In this document: piece by piece, positions 12,769-24,600 of the stretch
Layout of the letters: every line of letters starts with the position of its first letter
How positions within the stretch are numbered: position 1 is the stretch's first letter
Assembly: GCA_007449985.2 (NCBI GenBank)
Contig: VIIQ02000739.1
Coordinates: 124,001-188,000 of the forward strand
DNA from: Desmodesmus armatus
Lineage: Eukaryota > Chlorophyta > Chlorophyceae > Sphaeropleales > Scenedesmaceae
Length of the DNA stretch: 64,000 nt
Reading direction: 5' to 3'
Program-made: the position numbers and the translations under genes
The notes under the pieces: model-generated
What the model saw: only the letters and a program-made list of their open reading frames with translations
Database searches by the model: none
What the model was told of the DNA's origin: nothing

Positions 12769-15700
12769 ATGACTGTGACATTGGAGACAAAGCCTTTGGG
12801 CAGCAGCGACCTGAAGGTACCAGTTGTCTGCCTAGGCACCATGACCTTCGGCCAGCAGAACACCGAGGAGGAGAGCTTTGCCATCATGGACTACTGTCTG
12901 GAGAGGGGCGTGAACTGGTTTGACACAGCTGAACTGTGAGTGCCAACACAGCAGGCAGCTTATTTGATGTCCAGGAACACAGTAAAATTGTGTCTGACAG
13001 ACTGAAAGCTGTGTCTAGATGGAAGCTGTGTTGCACTTGGCCAACAGGGCAGGCAGTTGCCAGCCTATCAAACCCTTGCACAGTAGTCATGAAGCAACTA
13101 CACTTCTGCTGGAGTGCTGCCTCATGAAGGGTCCTCATATCTGCAATTGAGTGTGCTCTCCCCATGGAAGATTTACAGCACAGCACAATAGCACTTACAG
13201 TCTGCAGACCTACGACTGGGGCTGGCTGGCCAGTAGCCCATTGTCGTGAGCAACCAAGCAATGCTCATGCCTCTCCTGCTGTAGGTACCCTGTCCCTCCC
13301 ATGGAGGAGACCCATGCAAAGACAGAGATCATCATCGGCAACTGGATGGTGGCACGCAACAACAGGAGTCAGGTGCGATGTGACTGATGCAGCAGCTGCT
13401 TGACAGTGTGTCCTGCTTGCAACAACGGCAGGGGGGCTGGGGGTTTGGCCAGGCTATGTAGGCAGGAGCACAGCAGTCCCCGACAGCTCCTGCAATTGTG
13501 CAAAGACCTGTGCCACTGGAGGGAGTGACATCGGGGTTATCACATGCCTAAGGCTGGGGCAACTGGGCCGCTTCATCATCAGTGCCTATCAACGGCCACC
13601 AAACATGCAGCGGCTTTTGGCTGTGGAATCGTGCCGTGCGGCCTTCCTGTTTGACCAACATTCCGCTATTGTACTGTGTGTTTGTGTGTGCAGCTGCTGA
13701 TTGCCACCAAGGTTGCCTCAGCTATGCCAGGCATGGACAGGGCCTATATTGTGGCAGCTAGGTGAGGGCAGCAGCGGGTAGTTGTATGATGAGGTGTCAC
13801 ATTGACGGGGTTTGGTAGGTGGCAAGTGGTGCTGGTGCCGGTGTGGGTGCATGCCGCTCTGGGAGCGGTGTGGTCGTGTACATCCATACGCCAACACCAG
13901 TCGTGAAGCACACTACTTGGTCTGGCATTCTGGCTTGTTACCACAAGTCTGTGGGCGCTGCGCGTTGATATCATATTGCTGGTGCGCAACCTTACCATAC
14001 ACCAAAGTGCTTGTGCAGTTCAGATGTACGAGCGTATGGTGCAGTCAGGGGGCAGCAAGTTGTGATCACATGCTTGTAGCCTGCCTGTCACGATGCCATG
14101 GTGTGCTGTGTTGTGCTGTGTTGTGCTGTGCTGTCTGCAGGGAGGACCCCCCTGCCAAGGATGCTCCCCAGCCTGCCCTGACCCGTGAGCAGATCATTTC
14201 GGCCTGTGAAGGCAGCCTGAGGAGGCTGCAGACAGACTACATTGACCTCTACCAGATCCACTGTAAGTGAGGCTGGAACAGCCCGCACAGCGGCATTATT
14301 ATATATAATCTGATACGGATAAATAAATTATAATCATATAATATATACTCTACACGTTACGGTACCATACTGTGGGGTGTATGGACTGATTGCACTTGCT
14401 TCCCAAAGCAGGCTGCATATGGTCAAGAGGAGGCTGCAGATGGGTGACACTGACCCCTATCAGGGTCGACTGCAAGACTTGGCTCAAGGGTGGTGTTTGA
14501 TAGCTGCACAGCTCTGTGCCTGTGTTTAGGCTTGTTGTGTGTCAGGGGTGGGGGGGCATTCTGCTGCCGCTATCAGGCTGTGTAGGGTGACGTCATCCTG
14601 TTTGGATCCTGTACCTGCAACAACCAGGCAACTGTGACATTCAGGCGACTCCCTACCATGTGCTGACTGCACGCGCTGTTCTTGCTGCTGGTGTTTGTTG
14701 TTGTTCCTGTAGGGCCCTCCCGCTATGTGCCCCTGTTTGGTCAGAGGCAGTACAAGCCAGAGCATGAGCGCCCCACATCGACTTTGACGAGCAGGTGTGC
14801 ACACTTTGGGGCAGCCCCAGCACAGACAATGCACCACCTTCTGTTGCGCAGCAGCGGTAGCAACAGCTTGGCTTGGGCTTGAGCTCAGAGATCAGCTTCG
14901 TCCTGACTAATTTGCCTTACAGATCGTTTGGCATGTTTTGTGCCCCAAGACCCACTGCCTTTTCAGGCTCACCCCCTGTAGCTCTACATGTCGAACTGTC
15001 ACCCTCACTGTCCAAGCTGCCTCTCCTGCAGCAGTTGCGAGGCGACCTGTGCTGACCATGCCATCTGTCCCTGCTGCGGCAATGGTGTGTGCAGGTGCTG
15101 GCAATGGGTGACCTCATCAAGGCTGGCAAGATCAAGGCATGGGGTGTCAGCAACGAGACTACCTTTGGCGTGTGCCGGCTGTGCGAGGCTGCGAAGCGCC
15201 TGGGTGTCCCCCTGCCAGTGTCAATCCAGGTAGGAGTGCAGCGACCATGCAGCAGCTGGATGACAAGTTTGACATGCAGCATAGGGAGTAAAGGGAGGAA
15301 GGAGGGCGGGTTTCAATGCACATGGAGGGCATTGGAACATGCAACAGCATCTCATGAGGACAGTCAGGCTCTGTCTGATGTGTGTTGAACACACGAGTTT
15401 GCAGGCAATGTGGCAGACAGCACAGCCCAGCAGCACCTCTGCAGTGCATCTGTGAACACAGATGCGTTTGCCACAGAACAGCCTTCATCATGGCATGATA
15501 CTCGATTTTGACATGCAACCCCATTGCGGCTGCCATTGCTGCTGCTGTCAACTGCTGTCTCAGAACGACTTCTCTCCCTTCCTGCGTGTGTTTGAGGGCG
15601 AGCTGGCCGAGGCCTGTGCCCCCAGCAACTACAACATCGGGCTGCTGTCATACGGTGTGCTGCTGGGCGGCACCCTGTCTGGCAAGTACCTCAACGGCTA

Positions 15701-16566
15701 TGAGCACAGCAAGGGCCGCCACTCACTGTTCCAAGGTGAGGGGCTGCCAGGATACTTGCAGTGGCCGACAGCTTGTGACACATGGTGGTGGCAGGTCTGG
15801 GCAGGGGTTGAGTGGCTGCTGCTGTCAGGGTAGCAGGGGCAGTAGCTTGGCGGACTGCTGTTTGTCCTCGTACTGCTTGTCCATGTTGCTTCGGTACATT
15901 TTCGTGGCAGCAACAGCTGCAGCAGCCGCCACCAGTTGCAGTAGTGACAGTGACGTCATGTGATCCGCTGCTGATTGTGCTGAGGCTGTGGTTGTTGCTG
16001 CTACAGGGTTCCAGCCCCGCTACCACTGCAAGCGTGCCATGGCAGCAACCCAGGATCTGGCTGACCTAGCCAAGAGCAAGGGGCTGTCACCAGCAACACT
16101 GGCACAGGCGTGGGCAGCCAGCAGGTGCGCTGTGTGCTGTGCTGCGCTGTGGTGTCGGCTTGCTGTGCGGCATTGCCCTCTGGATCGGTTCGCCTGGGAC
16201 ATCGCCATGTACAACGGTCTCATAAATCCGTTTTTCTATGTGCTTTGAGTTCATCCTCACTCGTCAAAGCCAGTGGCAGCTGCATCGTGTGTTGAATCAT
16301 GTTTCATCACTGTACTCAAGTGACATGAGTATGCTTGACTACCCCCCCCCCCCCCCCGTGCTGTGCTGTGCTGTGCTGCTCTCCCCTGTCTGCTGTGCTG
16401 TGCTGTGCTGTACAGGTGGTACATGGCGAGTGTGATCATCGGTGCCACCTCAGTGGAACAGGCCAAGGAGAACATTGACGCTTGCCTCACCAAGCTGGAT
16501 GATGATACACTGGAAGCAATGGACCAGCTGTACACAAAGCACGGCAACATCACCTTCACAGACTAA
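12769..16566 (+). CDS. Aldo/keto reductase (Tas-like), one frame break
   Basis: NAD(P)H-dependent oxidoreductase of the aldo/keto reductase barrel family. Nine exons: 12769-12935, 13285-13372, 13694-13761, 14141-14262, 14713-14794, 15095-15229, 15564-15735, 16007-16124, 16416-16566, about 367 aa when joined. The four catalytic residues are present: Asp52 and Tyr57 (WFDTAELYP), Lys91 (LLIATK) and His148 (DLYQIH). The C-terminal cofactor motif is [15 protein letters not shown]. Exon 5 reads [21 protein letters not shown] and should continue HIDFDEQ, but that is one base out of frame. Adding one C to the C4 run at 14771-14774 restores both the family sequence and the exon phase. This is either a recent inactivating deletion or an assembly error. 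The start is the first ATG, ten codons before the conserved [16 protein letters not shown] block. Family call is very secure; substrate unknown. Confidence 0.93.
14100..14140 (+). repeat. TGTGC-type pentamer repeat abutting a 3' splice site
   Basis: Repeats of TGTGC/TGTGT run directly into the CTGCAG acceptor of aldo/keto reductase exon 4, where a pyrimidine tract would normally be. Confidence 0.7.
14294..14352. other. AT-rich patch in an intron
   Basis: An island of almost pure A and T (TATATATAATC, AATAAATTATAATCATATAATATATA) lies in an otherwise GC-rich intron of the aldo/keto reductase. No terminal repeats or coding capacity were seen. It may be the remnant of a small insertion. Confidence 0.45.
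16358..16415 (+). repeat. C16 run followed by TGTGC repeat before a 3' splice site
   Basis: A C homopolymer (16342-16357) is followed by two blocks of TGTGC repeats ending in TACAG, the acceptor of the last exon of the aldo/keto reductase. Confidence 0.75.
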
Positions 16567-18014
16567 AAGTTAGTTAGCTGTGTGCTGATGCAGCTGCTGA
16601 AACCATCCGATGCTGGAAGAGTTCTGGAAGCACCTGGCAGATTGATGATTGTGCGCGTGCTGTGCTGTGCTGCATTCCGTTCGCCGATTGTGCCAAAACA
16701 CATTCTGGCTGCGTCAGCAATCTGCGCAGCCAGCAGTTGATGCAGTTTGTTGAAGGGGACGTCATTTTCGCTTATCTAATGAGCTTGTTGTGTGGGTTTG
16801 TCCTACCTTCTGGCAGGCTATGCAGTGGTGTGTTGCTACTCAGCAGGCCACACCAGAGGCTGCCAGGGCGTGCTCAACCATCCGTCCAGCTTGTTTGTGC
16901 GGCATCCTGTTTGTTGCTTTGCGTCTGAATGATATGTGTGTACTGAAATTGCAGTACATGGTCAAGGCCATCTGGGGTGCATGGTGTGCTTGTGCTTTGC
17001 CCTGCAAGTCTGGGTGCTGATCTGCAAGCCTTGCGCTGAGCATTGTACTGCGCCAAGTAGCTGTTGCTGCAGCTCTGAGAGTGTCCTGCTATCCGGCGGG
17101 AGTGTGGCTGAGAGTTATCAGGAGAGAGTGTGCTTGAGTGTGGACTGTGCTGTGTGCTGTGCTGTCATGTGCTGTGGGTTGTGCAGGATTTGTACTCCCT
17201 GTAATGCGCAGGCCCACATGAGGTCGTACTCAAGCAGGTTCACCAGCAGGAAAGGTGCAAGGATGCAAGGCATGATAGGGACAGGATGCTGCCTCATGGC
17301 TCAGCATTGACCTTTGTGCTGGTGTTGCTCTGCAAGCAGGTGCCGCCCCCAACCTTGTGTCAGTTATTATTCCATGTTGGCGGGTCTTGTTCAACAACAT
17401 TGCCTTCAACCCAATTTAAAAGCTCTAATTTGGCCATCAGAAAAGGACTGAGCTTGAGTTTTCTTTTGCCTGCCCAATCAGCCTGCTGCAATGCACACAG
17501 CATGCTGTACGATGTCTCTCTGTCATCAACCTGTGATTATTTGATAAGTTGGGCTGTGAAGTTTTGTTGGGGTGACGAAGGGTGGCGAGATTGTTTTGAG
17601 TGGCAGTTGGTGAGATATGGCGGTTACAGTGGTTACATACTTGCATCATGCTCTCAAGGCCCACACTGCCCGACTGATCCGTACATAACCATTCTTAGAA
17701 CGGTGAATTTTGCATTTTTAATACCACTTGGGCGCAGCATCGGTGTACAGACACATTTCAAGATTCAGCAGATCAGTACATGTACATAAGTACAGCAGTT
17801 GACTCGCTTGGTGCCGAAGCAGTCAGTCAGTGATGCAGCCTGGTCATGAGCTTGATCAAACAAGGAAGGGCGTACCACAAGCCGGCTGCCACAGCTGAAG
17901 TCGTCTTCAGGCAAGTTGAAGCCTTGAGCTGTCGGCCTTGGACAGTCCTGAACCAACATGGACAGGCTGTTGCAGTTGAGTCCTCACACTTGCTGCTGTG
18001 TATCATGCATGCAG
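16567..18014. other. Intergenic region, possible 5' exon of next gene
   Basis: No conserved protein was found. A TGTGC repeat block (17143-17186) ends in GTGCAG and looks like an acceptor, but no exon with recognisable content follows. The first coding exon of the cyclophilin-like gene must lie in the right-hand part, because its first visible exon has no ATG. Confidence 0.35.
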
Positions 18015-19651
18015 GTGTCTGGGTGTAGGCCTCTTCTTCGTGTTCATATTCGTCATTGTGCCCAAGCTTGGGCCCAGCGGCTTCCAGAACTGCAAGTCAG
18101 CAGCTGCCCACAGCCATCTAGAGACACTAGATGACCTACAGGCCTTCCTGCAGCTTTTGGCAGAGGAGCAAGCTCACGATGCAGAAAAGGCGAAGCACCT
18201 GCTCAGCTTGGCACAGCAGATCGGAAGCAGCGCTGCATCTACAGCTACAGCAAGCCATGCAGCCAGCACTGCCACCCCTCACAGCAGCCAGCAGTCAGTT
18301 GGCAATGCAACAGTAACGACAGCAGCTGTGGCGACAGGAGGGCAGCAGCAGCAGGCAGCAAGCGTGGCTCAGATGCTTGCTAGGTCTCAGGCGGACCTCG
18401 CAGCTGCAAGGAAGGTTGTACAGAAGCATGAGGAGCTTCTACAGCAGCAGTTGCAGCAAGCCAGCCAACTAAGGGCGCAAATACAGCAACTACAGCAGCA
18501 GCTCCTGCAGCTGCCTGCTACAGGGCGGCCAGCCAGTAGCGCTGCAGCAGCAGCTACACCCCAGCCAGTAGCAGCTGCTGCTAGCGAGGCAGTGTGTGCA
18601 CGGGCAGCAGATGCTGCTGCTGTGCACGCCTTAGCCATATCAGGCGATGCATGTGGGGTGCTACCATCTTTCGAGTGGGGTGGGGATGTCGTTGTCTGGG
18701 GAACAGAGCATAAGACAGCAACAGCAGGGCCTGCTGTGCTGCTTGTTTGGCTCACAGTAAAGCTGTTGCCCGTGGAGTGGGTAGTGACCAGGGCAGGGCT
18801 GCCAAGCCTTGCAACGTATGGGTGCACTGCAGCAGTGCAGCAGCCTGTGGCAGCAGGCACCAGGAGTGCTGGCTCAAACATGACCCACACCTTACTGCCG
18901 CAGCAGTTGCTGCTGCCGCAGACACTGCTGCTGCCGCAGCAGCAGCAGGGGAGGGGGGTGCTGCTGGCAGCATGTGGACCTCTGGTGTCCCTACAGTAGG
19001 CCAGCCAGTGGCTTGGTGGCAGGCGCAGCAGTTAGGCCTTCCAGCAGAGGTCTTCAAGCTGATTTCAACAGCATTAGCTGTTGCTGCAACATCACAGACA
19101 GCAGGGGCGGGGATTAGTGTGACACAAGCTGCTGCAGCTGCAGCACCTGTGCTAGTGTGGTCAACAGCGCTGGGTGAGATTCGTGTGCAGCTTCTGCCTG
19201 AGCTTGCACCTGGGTCTGTGCGGGAATTGCTCCGGCTGGGGGCGTTACTAACGGTTGACAGTGACGGTTATTGCAGCAACTGTCGCATCTATCGGGCAGA
19301 GCCAGGGTTCTTGGTACAGGGTATTGTGGAGGCACCTGGGGGGTATGTTGCTGTGCCGCGCAACCCCAATCCTCCTCAGAGACGCATTATGCAGCGGGGG
19401 TTGGTGTGCTGGGCGGGTGGTGGTGGTGGGCCAGACTGGTTTGTCAACCTGATTGATCAGTCAGGGTTTGGAGATCAGCACTTGTGTTTTGGACAGGTGG
19501 ATGCAGCTGGGTGGCTGTGTTTGAGGCTGTGTTGAAGTTGCCATTGAAGCCTAAGGCTGAGGAGGTTGAGATGGCTTTGTTGAGGGAGGATGTGCGGTTT
19601 AATTTCACGTTAGGTGTGCCTCTCCAGGGGCCTGACCACCCTGACAGGTGA
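18015..19651 (+). CDS. Membrane-anchored coiled-coil protein with cyclophilin-like domain
   Basis: The first visible exon begins at the acceptor at 18014 and encodes a hydrophobic segment (GLFFVFIFVIV, residues about 5-16), consistent with a type II membrane anchor. A helical stretch (DDLQAFLQLLAEEQAHDAEK), an Ala/Thr/Ser linker and a Gln-rich coiled coil (about 18370-18510) follow. The C-terminal part from about 19145 is a cyclophilin-like fold: STALGEIRVQLLPELAPGSV, then CRIYRAEPGFLVQG, MQRGLVCWAGGGGGPDWFVNL and GFGDQHLCFGQV. The WAGGGGGP block is typical of divergent plant and algal cyclophilin-like proteins, so isomerase activity is doubtful. There are two frame problems. The N-terminal frame passes into the domain frame between about 18650 and 18960, by an intron or by an indel in a G run. 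A G is missing at 19509-19511, after which EAVLKLPLKPKAEE resumes and ends at 19651. The ATG exon upstream is not identified. Confidence 0.65.
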
Positions 19652-21616
19652 CCTGTCCGTCTTTTTGCTGTACTCTACCAGCTACACACTCAGTGACTGA
19701 GTCCAGCAGTGGTAGTGTTTCACCCCTTTCCCCCAGGCCCTGCGCGGGTTGGGGTGTGGTTTGGGGTGGGTGGTGATTGTGGTGGGCTCACCAGAGAGGG
19801 GAACAGGGGGCATGATTCCACCTGCACCACGCACCTGAACAGTGACGGGCCTCCTACATCATGCATGGCATGTTGCAATGCTGCATATGCTGAGTGGGAC
19901 TGCCAGCATTGGATTTGACTGGCGGGGTTCAACAACATTGACCTGCTGGACCAATTGGTGGAAATTAGACGCTGAGTCACAGCTGCAGCTGTCAACCCAG
20001 AGTGAAGTCAAATTGTAGGGTTGTTTGGCGGGTGGCAGCTTTTACTCAGTTTGACTAGTTCTATTTCGGCAGTGCTTGATCAGTGCCTTCTGCTCTTTTT
20101 CGCGAGTTTGTAACACCCGTTGAACTTGATCCCCTTTGGAATTTTTGCAGCAAGTCAACATTTGCACCAAGCATTTGGCAATCGTTGTCTCACTCTTATC
20201 TCAGCAGTGGTGCACAATCCGTTGCGGCTCATTGCGCTGTGCCGCACTGCAAAGGTGCTCTACTGCAGGCAGCAAGGGTCAGCAGGGCCTTACCAGTGGC
20301 AGGGGAGCCCAGATCACTTGTTTGGTAGAACCAGCACGCCATATTGATCAGGAGGGCTTGCTGAGCCTGCCTTGGACAACAGCTGGTGAGCACAAGTCAC
20401 TGACACCTGGGACTAGCAGGGACAGCAATCCAACCTGGCGCCTGTTGATGCTGTTTTGGCAAAGCTTATGCTGGTTTGGTCTTCCAAATAATTGGTCTTA
20501 GTTTTCCAGAAAGCTTGGGGTTAGTCAAAAAGCAACACATCTGTAGCGCTGGGGACACCATAGCAAGATAGGGCAGTTGCTGCTGTCCGCACTGTTTGAT
20601 GCCCACAGCCTTGATCCAGTCTGGTAATCCAGCACAACACCGCAAAACAGACTCAGCACCTTGCAGCAACAGATATCTGATACAGCAGTGGCGGCAACAG
20701 CAGCTGCTGCCGGGTGCAGCACAGCAGGCGAGGCAGCAGGTCCATGCTGGCCTCCTGCGCCACCAGCATCTGATCAGGCAAGCTGGCGCACCCACAGCAG
20801 CGGTTGCGCTGCGACAGTGCAGCAGCGACAGGCGCAGCGCAGGGCAGCGTGCGCAGCTGGCGGCGCTGAATGGGTGGCTGCTGCTCCACCCCTGAAGTTG
20901 GAGGAGGGGGCGGAGGAGGGTATCCCCGGCAGCCAGCAGATGCTGAGCAAGATGCAACAGGTGTGTGGTGGGTTGCAACAGGTGGATGCAACAGGTGTGG
21001 TGTTTGAGACGACGTGCCGTGCTGTGTTGAACTGTGCCGTGCGCACCGGGTGCTGCAGTGGTGGTGGTGGTGTTGTGTGGCGATGTTAGAACAATCAAAA
21101 TGGATCTTGGAGGAATCAGCTGCTGTGTTCTGAGTCCTGCGCCAGCAGCGTAACTAGAACAGTACAGTGGAAACAATATAGCAACCTCATACTGGTGGGT
21201 GTTTACTTACAGCATCAGGAGAAGCGGAACAGCAACGGCAGTAGCAGCAGAAGGTCGTGCAGCAGCTGATGGGGTTGGTGAGGGCTGTCTCGTCACATCT
21301 GTATGTCTTGATTGCAGCAGCAGTCAGGGTGTAGCCTTGCTTTCGGTGTCACTCACGCAGTGCCAGCAGTGAGTCCTCAGGGAGCAGCAGCAGGAGTGTC
21401 TGCAGCACTTGATGTACCTGACCTGAGAACTGGGTACGTTAGTAGGCCCTCTGGGCACCCTCATGAGCCCCTGGCTTGCTGGCTAGTGTCGAGGTTAGGA
21501 CTCTGTCCCAAATCTCTGTACTGTGTACCAGAGTTGTCTTGTTCACCCCTACTAAGCATGCTGTATTCATCGATGCTGCTGCTGCTGCCTCTGTCTGTAT
21601 GTTTATATGCGTGCAG
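19652..21616. other. Intergenic or upstream region of the kinase gene
   Basis: From 19652 to 20600 nothing coding was recognised. From 20660 to 21090 one frame is open on each strand with Gln/Ala/Cys composition typical of CAG-rich DNA; neither shows a conserved motif. The 5' exon(s) of the SnRK2-like kinase, if any precede 21617, should lie here, because the P-loop exon follows an acceptor (GTGCAG at 21611-21616). Confidence 0.35.
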
Positions 21617-24600
21617 GTGGCCTCTCTGACATGTATGAGGTGAATCACCTGCTGGGCAGTGGGTCAGCGGGAGACACCTGGCTCTGCAGGTGAGACAGCA
21701 GCGGCAAGGGCAGCGGCAGCGGAGGCACGCCGCCCGCATTGTGATGGTCGTGGTGGTCGTTGTGGTTGTGTGTGGGGGAGGGGGATGCCGGTTACCTTCT
21801 GGCTCTCCAATAATCAGCCAGCAGCCTGCACCCCGCCTTGTAGTTGTGCTGGCGGTGGTGGTGTCAGTGGGGGAAGCACCTGCTGCGCAGCAGGCTAGCG
21901 GGAGACTCCTGGCTCTGCAGGTGCGCTAGCAGCAGCAGCAGCGGCAGCAGCAGCCTGTAGTCCCATACCGGAGTGGTGGTTGTGATGATGATGTTAGTCA
22001 TTGTTCCTGTGTGTGTGTGTGAGGGGTGGGGGGGTGGAGAGCGTGTCAGGGATCCCTGTGGCTCTGTGTGAGCCAGAAGCACCCAGCCTGCACCCCGCAT
22101 CGTATTTGGGTGGGTGTTGGTGATATCCATGAGGTGAAGCACCTGCTGCGCGTGGGTCAGAGGGAGACACTCGGCTCCAGCAGCAGCAGCAGCAGCCTGC
22201 AGCCCCGCATCTGGGTGGTGCGGGTGGTCCAGGTGTAGTTGTTCTGTTTGTGGGGCGCAAGGGGGGGGGGATGTGGGACAGGGGTGCAGGGAGAGGGGGG
22301 GGGGGGGGGGGGGGGGGAAGCAGCCAGACTTCTGCAATCGAGGCAGATGGGGCAGTTACCTATGCCCTCTGCAGACACGCAGTGTGTGTTTGGGGTCGCA
22401 TTCACGTATGGTGCTGACACAACCTGCGACGGCCCCAATTGGGAGTGCACACATGTACTTCGCGTCGCATGTTGACGTTCACGCCCTTTGCAGGGAACTT
22501 GGCACTTGTGAGCTGCTAGCAGGCCAACAGCTGTCAACTCTCTTATCTGCTGTGTCCTCTCCCCTCTTTCCGCAACCTCTTGACCATGTCATGCAGGACC
22601 GTGGTACTGGCGAGCACTAGCAGTGAAGCTGATGAAGCGGCCGATACCTCGGGTGATGGGCGCAAACATCATCCGGGAGGTGAAGATTGGGGCAGCACTG
22701 GGCGGGGACACTCAACATCGTCAAACCCAGGAGCTCATTCTCACACGGTGAGTTGGTGGTGGCGGTTGTGGTCGATTGAGTGGGTTATGTGCAACACATA
22801 TGGCCGGGACACACTGGTGCTCATGGCCAGCTCATGGCCCACTGCAAGTTGCGACAGGGGGGGATGAGGTAGCACATGCAAGGGTGGGGTCGGGACAGAT
22901 CACCCTTCCTTATGCCGCCGCAAGCAGCCGCCGCCAAGAAACCCGTGCCACCTGCCCCGGTATTCATTGTTTGTCGCCCCTCTGCGCAGGACGCACCTTG
23001 GCATTGTGATGGAGTATGTTGCTGGTGGCAACATGGCTGACTACATCCTGAAGACCATCTTGCTCAAGTTTGGAAGCTTTGACACACGGGACGGCCTGGT
23101 CATGGAGGAGGACGAGGCACGATACTTCTTCACACAGGTCAGACCCCTTCAAGCTTGTGTCCCCACTCCTCAACCTGGTATGCCTCAAGCAATACTTTTT
23201 ACTACGGCACCTTGCAGACCGTGCTCAGCCCTGCGCTCCTGGCAGTACAGTGCTGGTACTGTAGGCAGGGGTGGGTTGGCTGGCTCAGAGAGGCTTGGCT
23301 GCTTTGCGTGTTGATACAGGTCAGCCCTGAACAACAAACGCCGGTTGTCTTGCGCCTGGTAACCCGAACACACTACCGCGGACTTCTGGCACAACTGGTT
23401 GAAAGTATGCACTGCCTATAGCTGTGGCACAGGTGGTAGTTCAACCCCACAGCTTGTGGCAAGCAGAGTCTGTCATCTTATGCGTGTTGCTTTGCCGCCT
23501 TGTCAATGCAGGTGATCAATGCCGTGGAGTACTGCCATCAAAACAAGGTCGCACACAGGTGGGTGGCGGCGCCCGAGTCATATCCCAACTGATCAAGATC
23601 TTTCGATCGCTCTCTAGAGAGAGATCTCTCTCTAGAGAGCGATCTCTCTCTAGAGAGCCTACAACAGGGTCATTGGCTGCTCATATAGTACTTGCCGTCA
23701 GGGCATCCAGCATCACAACGGTGTGGCCAGGTTCATCACATTGAATAATCAAGTTGATGGGTCATGTTCAGCACTTGGACTGTTGGCACCTGGAATACAT
23801 CTTCAGGGAGTTGGATTCATACTCTTGTGCGCACAACATGTCTAGCCCCTTGTTTCTGCTGACCATGCAGGGACCTGAAGATGGACAACACATTGCTAGA
23901 TGACAATGACCCTCCCCGCGTCAAGCTGTGTGACTTTGGCTTTGCCAAGTGGTGGACGGACAGGCCCTGCATGAACACCATCACAGGTAGGCACAGGTGG
24001 CATTCAGGCGGCGGTGGTGGTGGTGGTGGTGGTGGTGGTGGTGGTGGTGCAGGGGTTGTCGAGATTGTGGGTGTGTAGACACAGGGAGTGCATCCAGCCA
24101 ATGCATGAACGTGTTTGTGTGTGTGTGTGGGGGGGGTACCCTTAGAGTGGGGTGTGATTGTTACCCAAGGGAAGTGAGAATTCCTGGTCTGCTTTGCGGG
24201 CAACATGGTCCTGCATGGATACCAACACCCCAGGTAAGAGGACCAGGGCCCTGAGGGGGTATATAAATATAATATTAATATTTTTATACCTTTTTAATAT
24301 TTTTTATATAAATATTTATACTGAGGGGGTAGGGCCGGGTGACTGACCCAAAGGACGGCGAGGTGAGTGACGCTGAAGGCTGGGGTATGAGTGATAGCCA
24401 AGGAGGGCTACGTGAACCAACCCAAATGAGCCGTTCAAGCACCCTGCTGCTTTTTGCAACAGGGAGACGTCTGCAGTTGGGTTTTACTGAGACTACTAGT
24501 AGTACTGCGATCATTGCTGTTCATGCCGCACTGTCAGGCACAGCACAACAGCTTTCCCTCAGTTTGTACAGGTGCCGCCGTCAACTGACATCGTATCCTC

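Noticed and set aside
20661..21089. Plus-strand Gln/Ala/Cys-rich open frame
   Set aside because: Composition is that of CAG-rich DNA and no motif or conserved junction supports an exon; possible 5' kinase exon but unproven.
23604..23658. CRISPR-like array
   Set aside because: Units are contiguous palindromes without spacers, in a eukaryotic intron.
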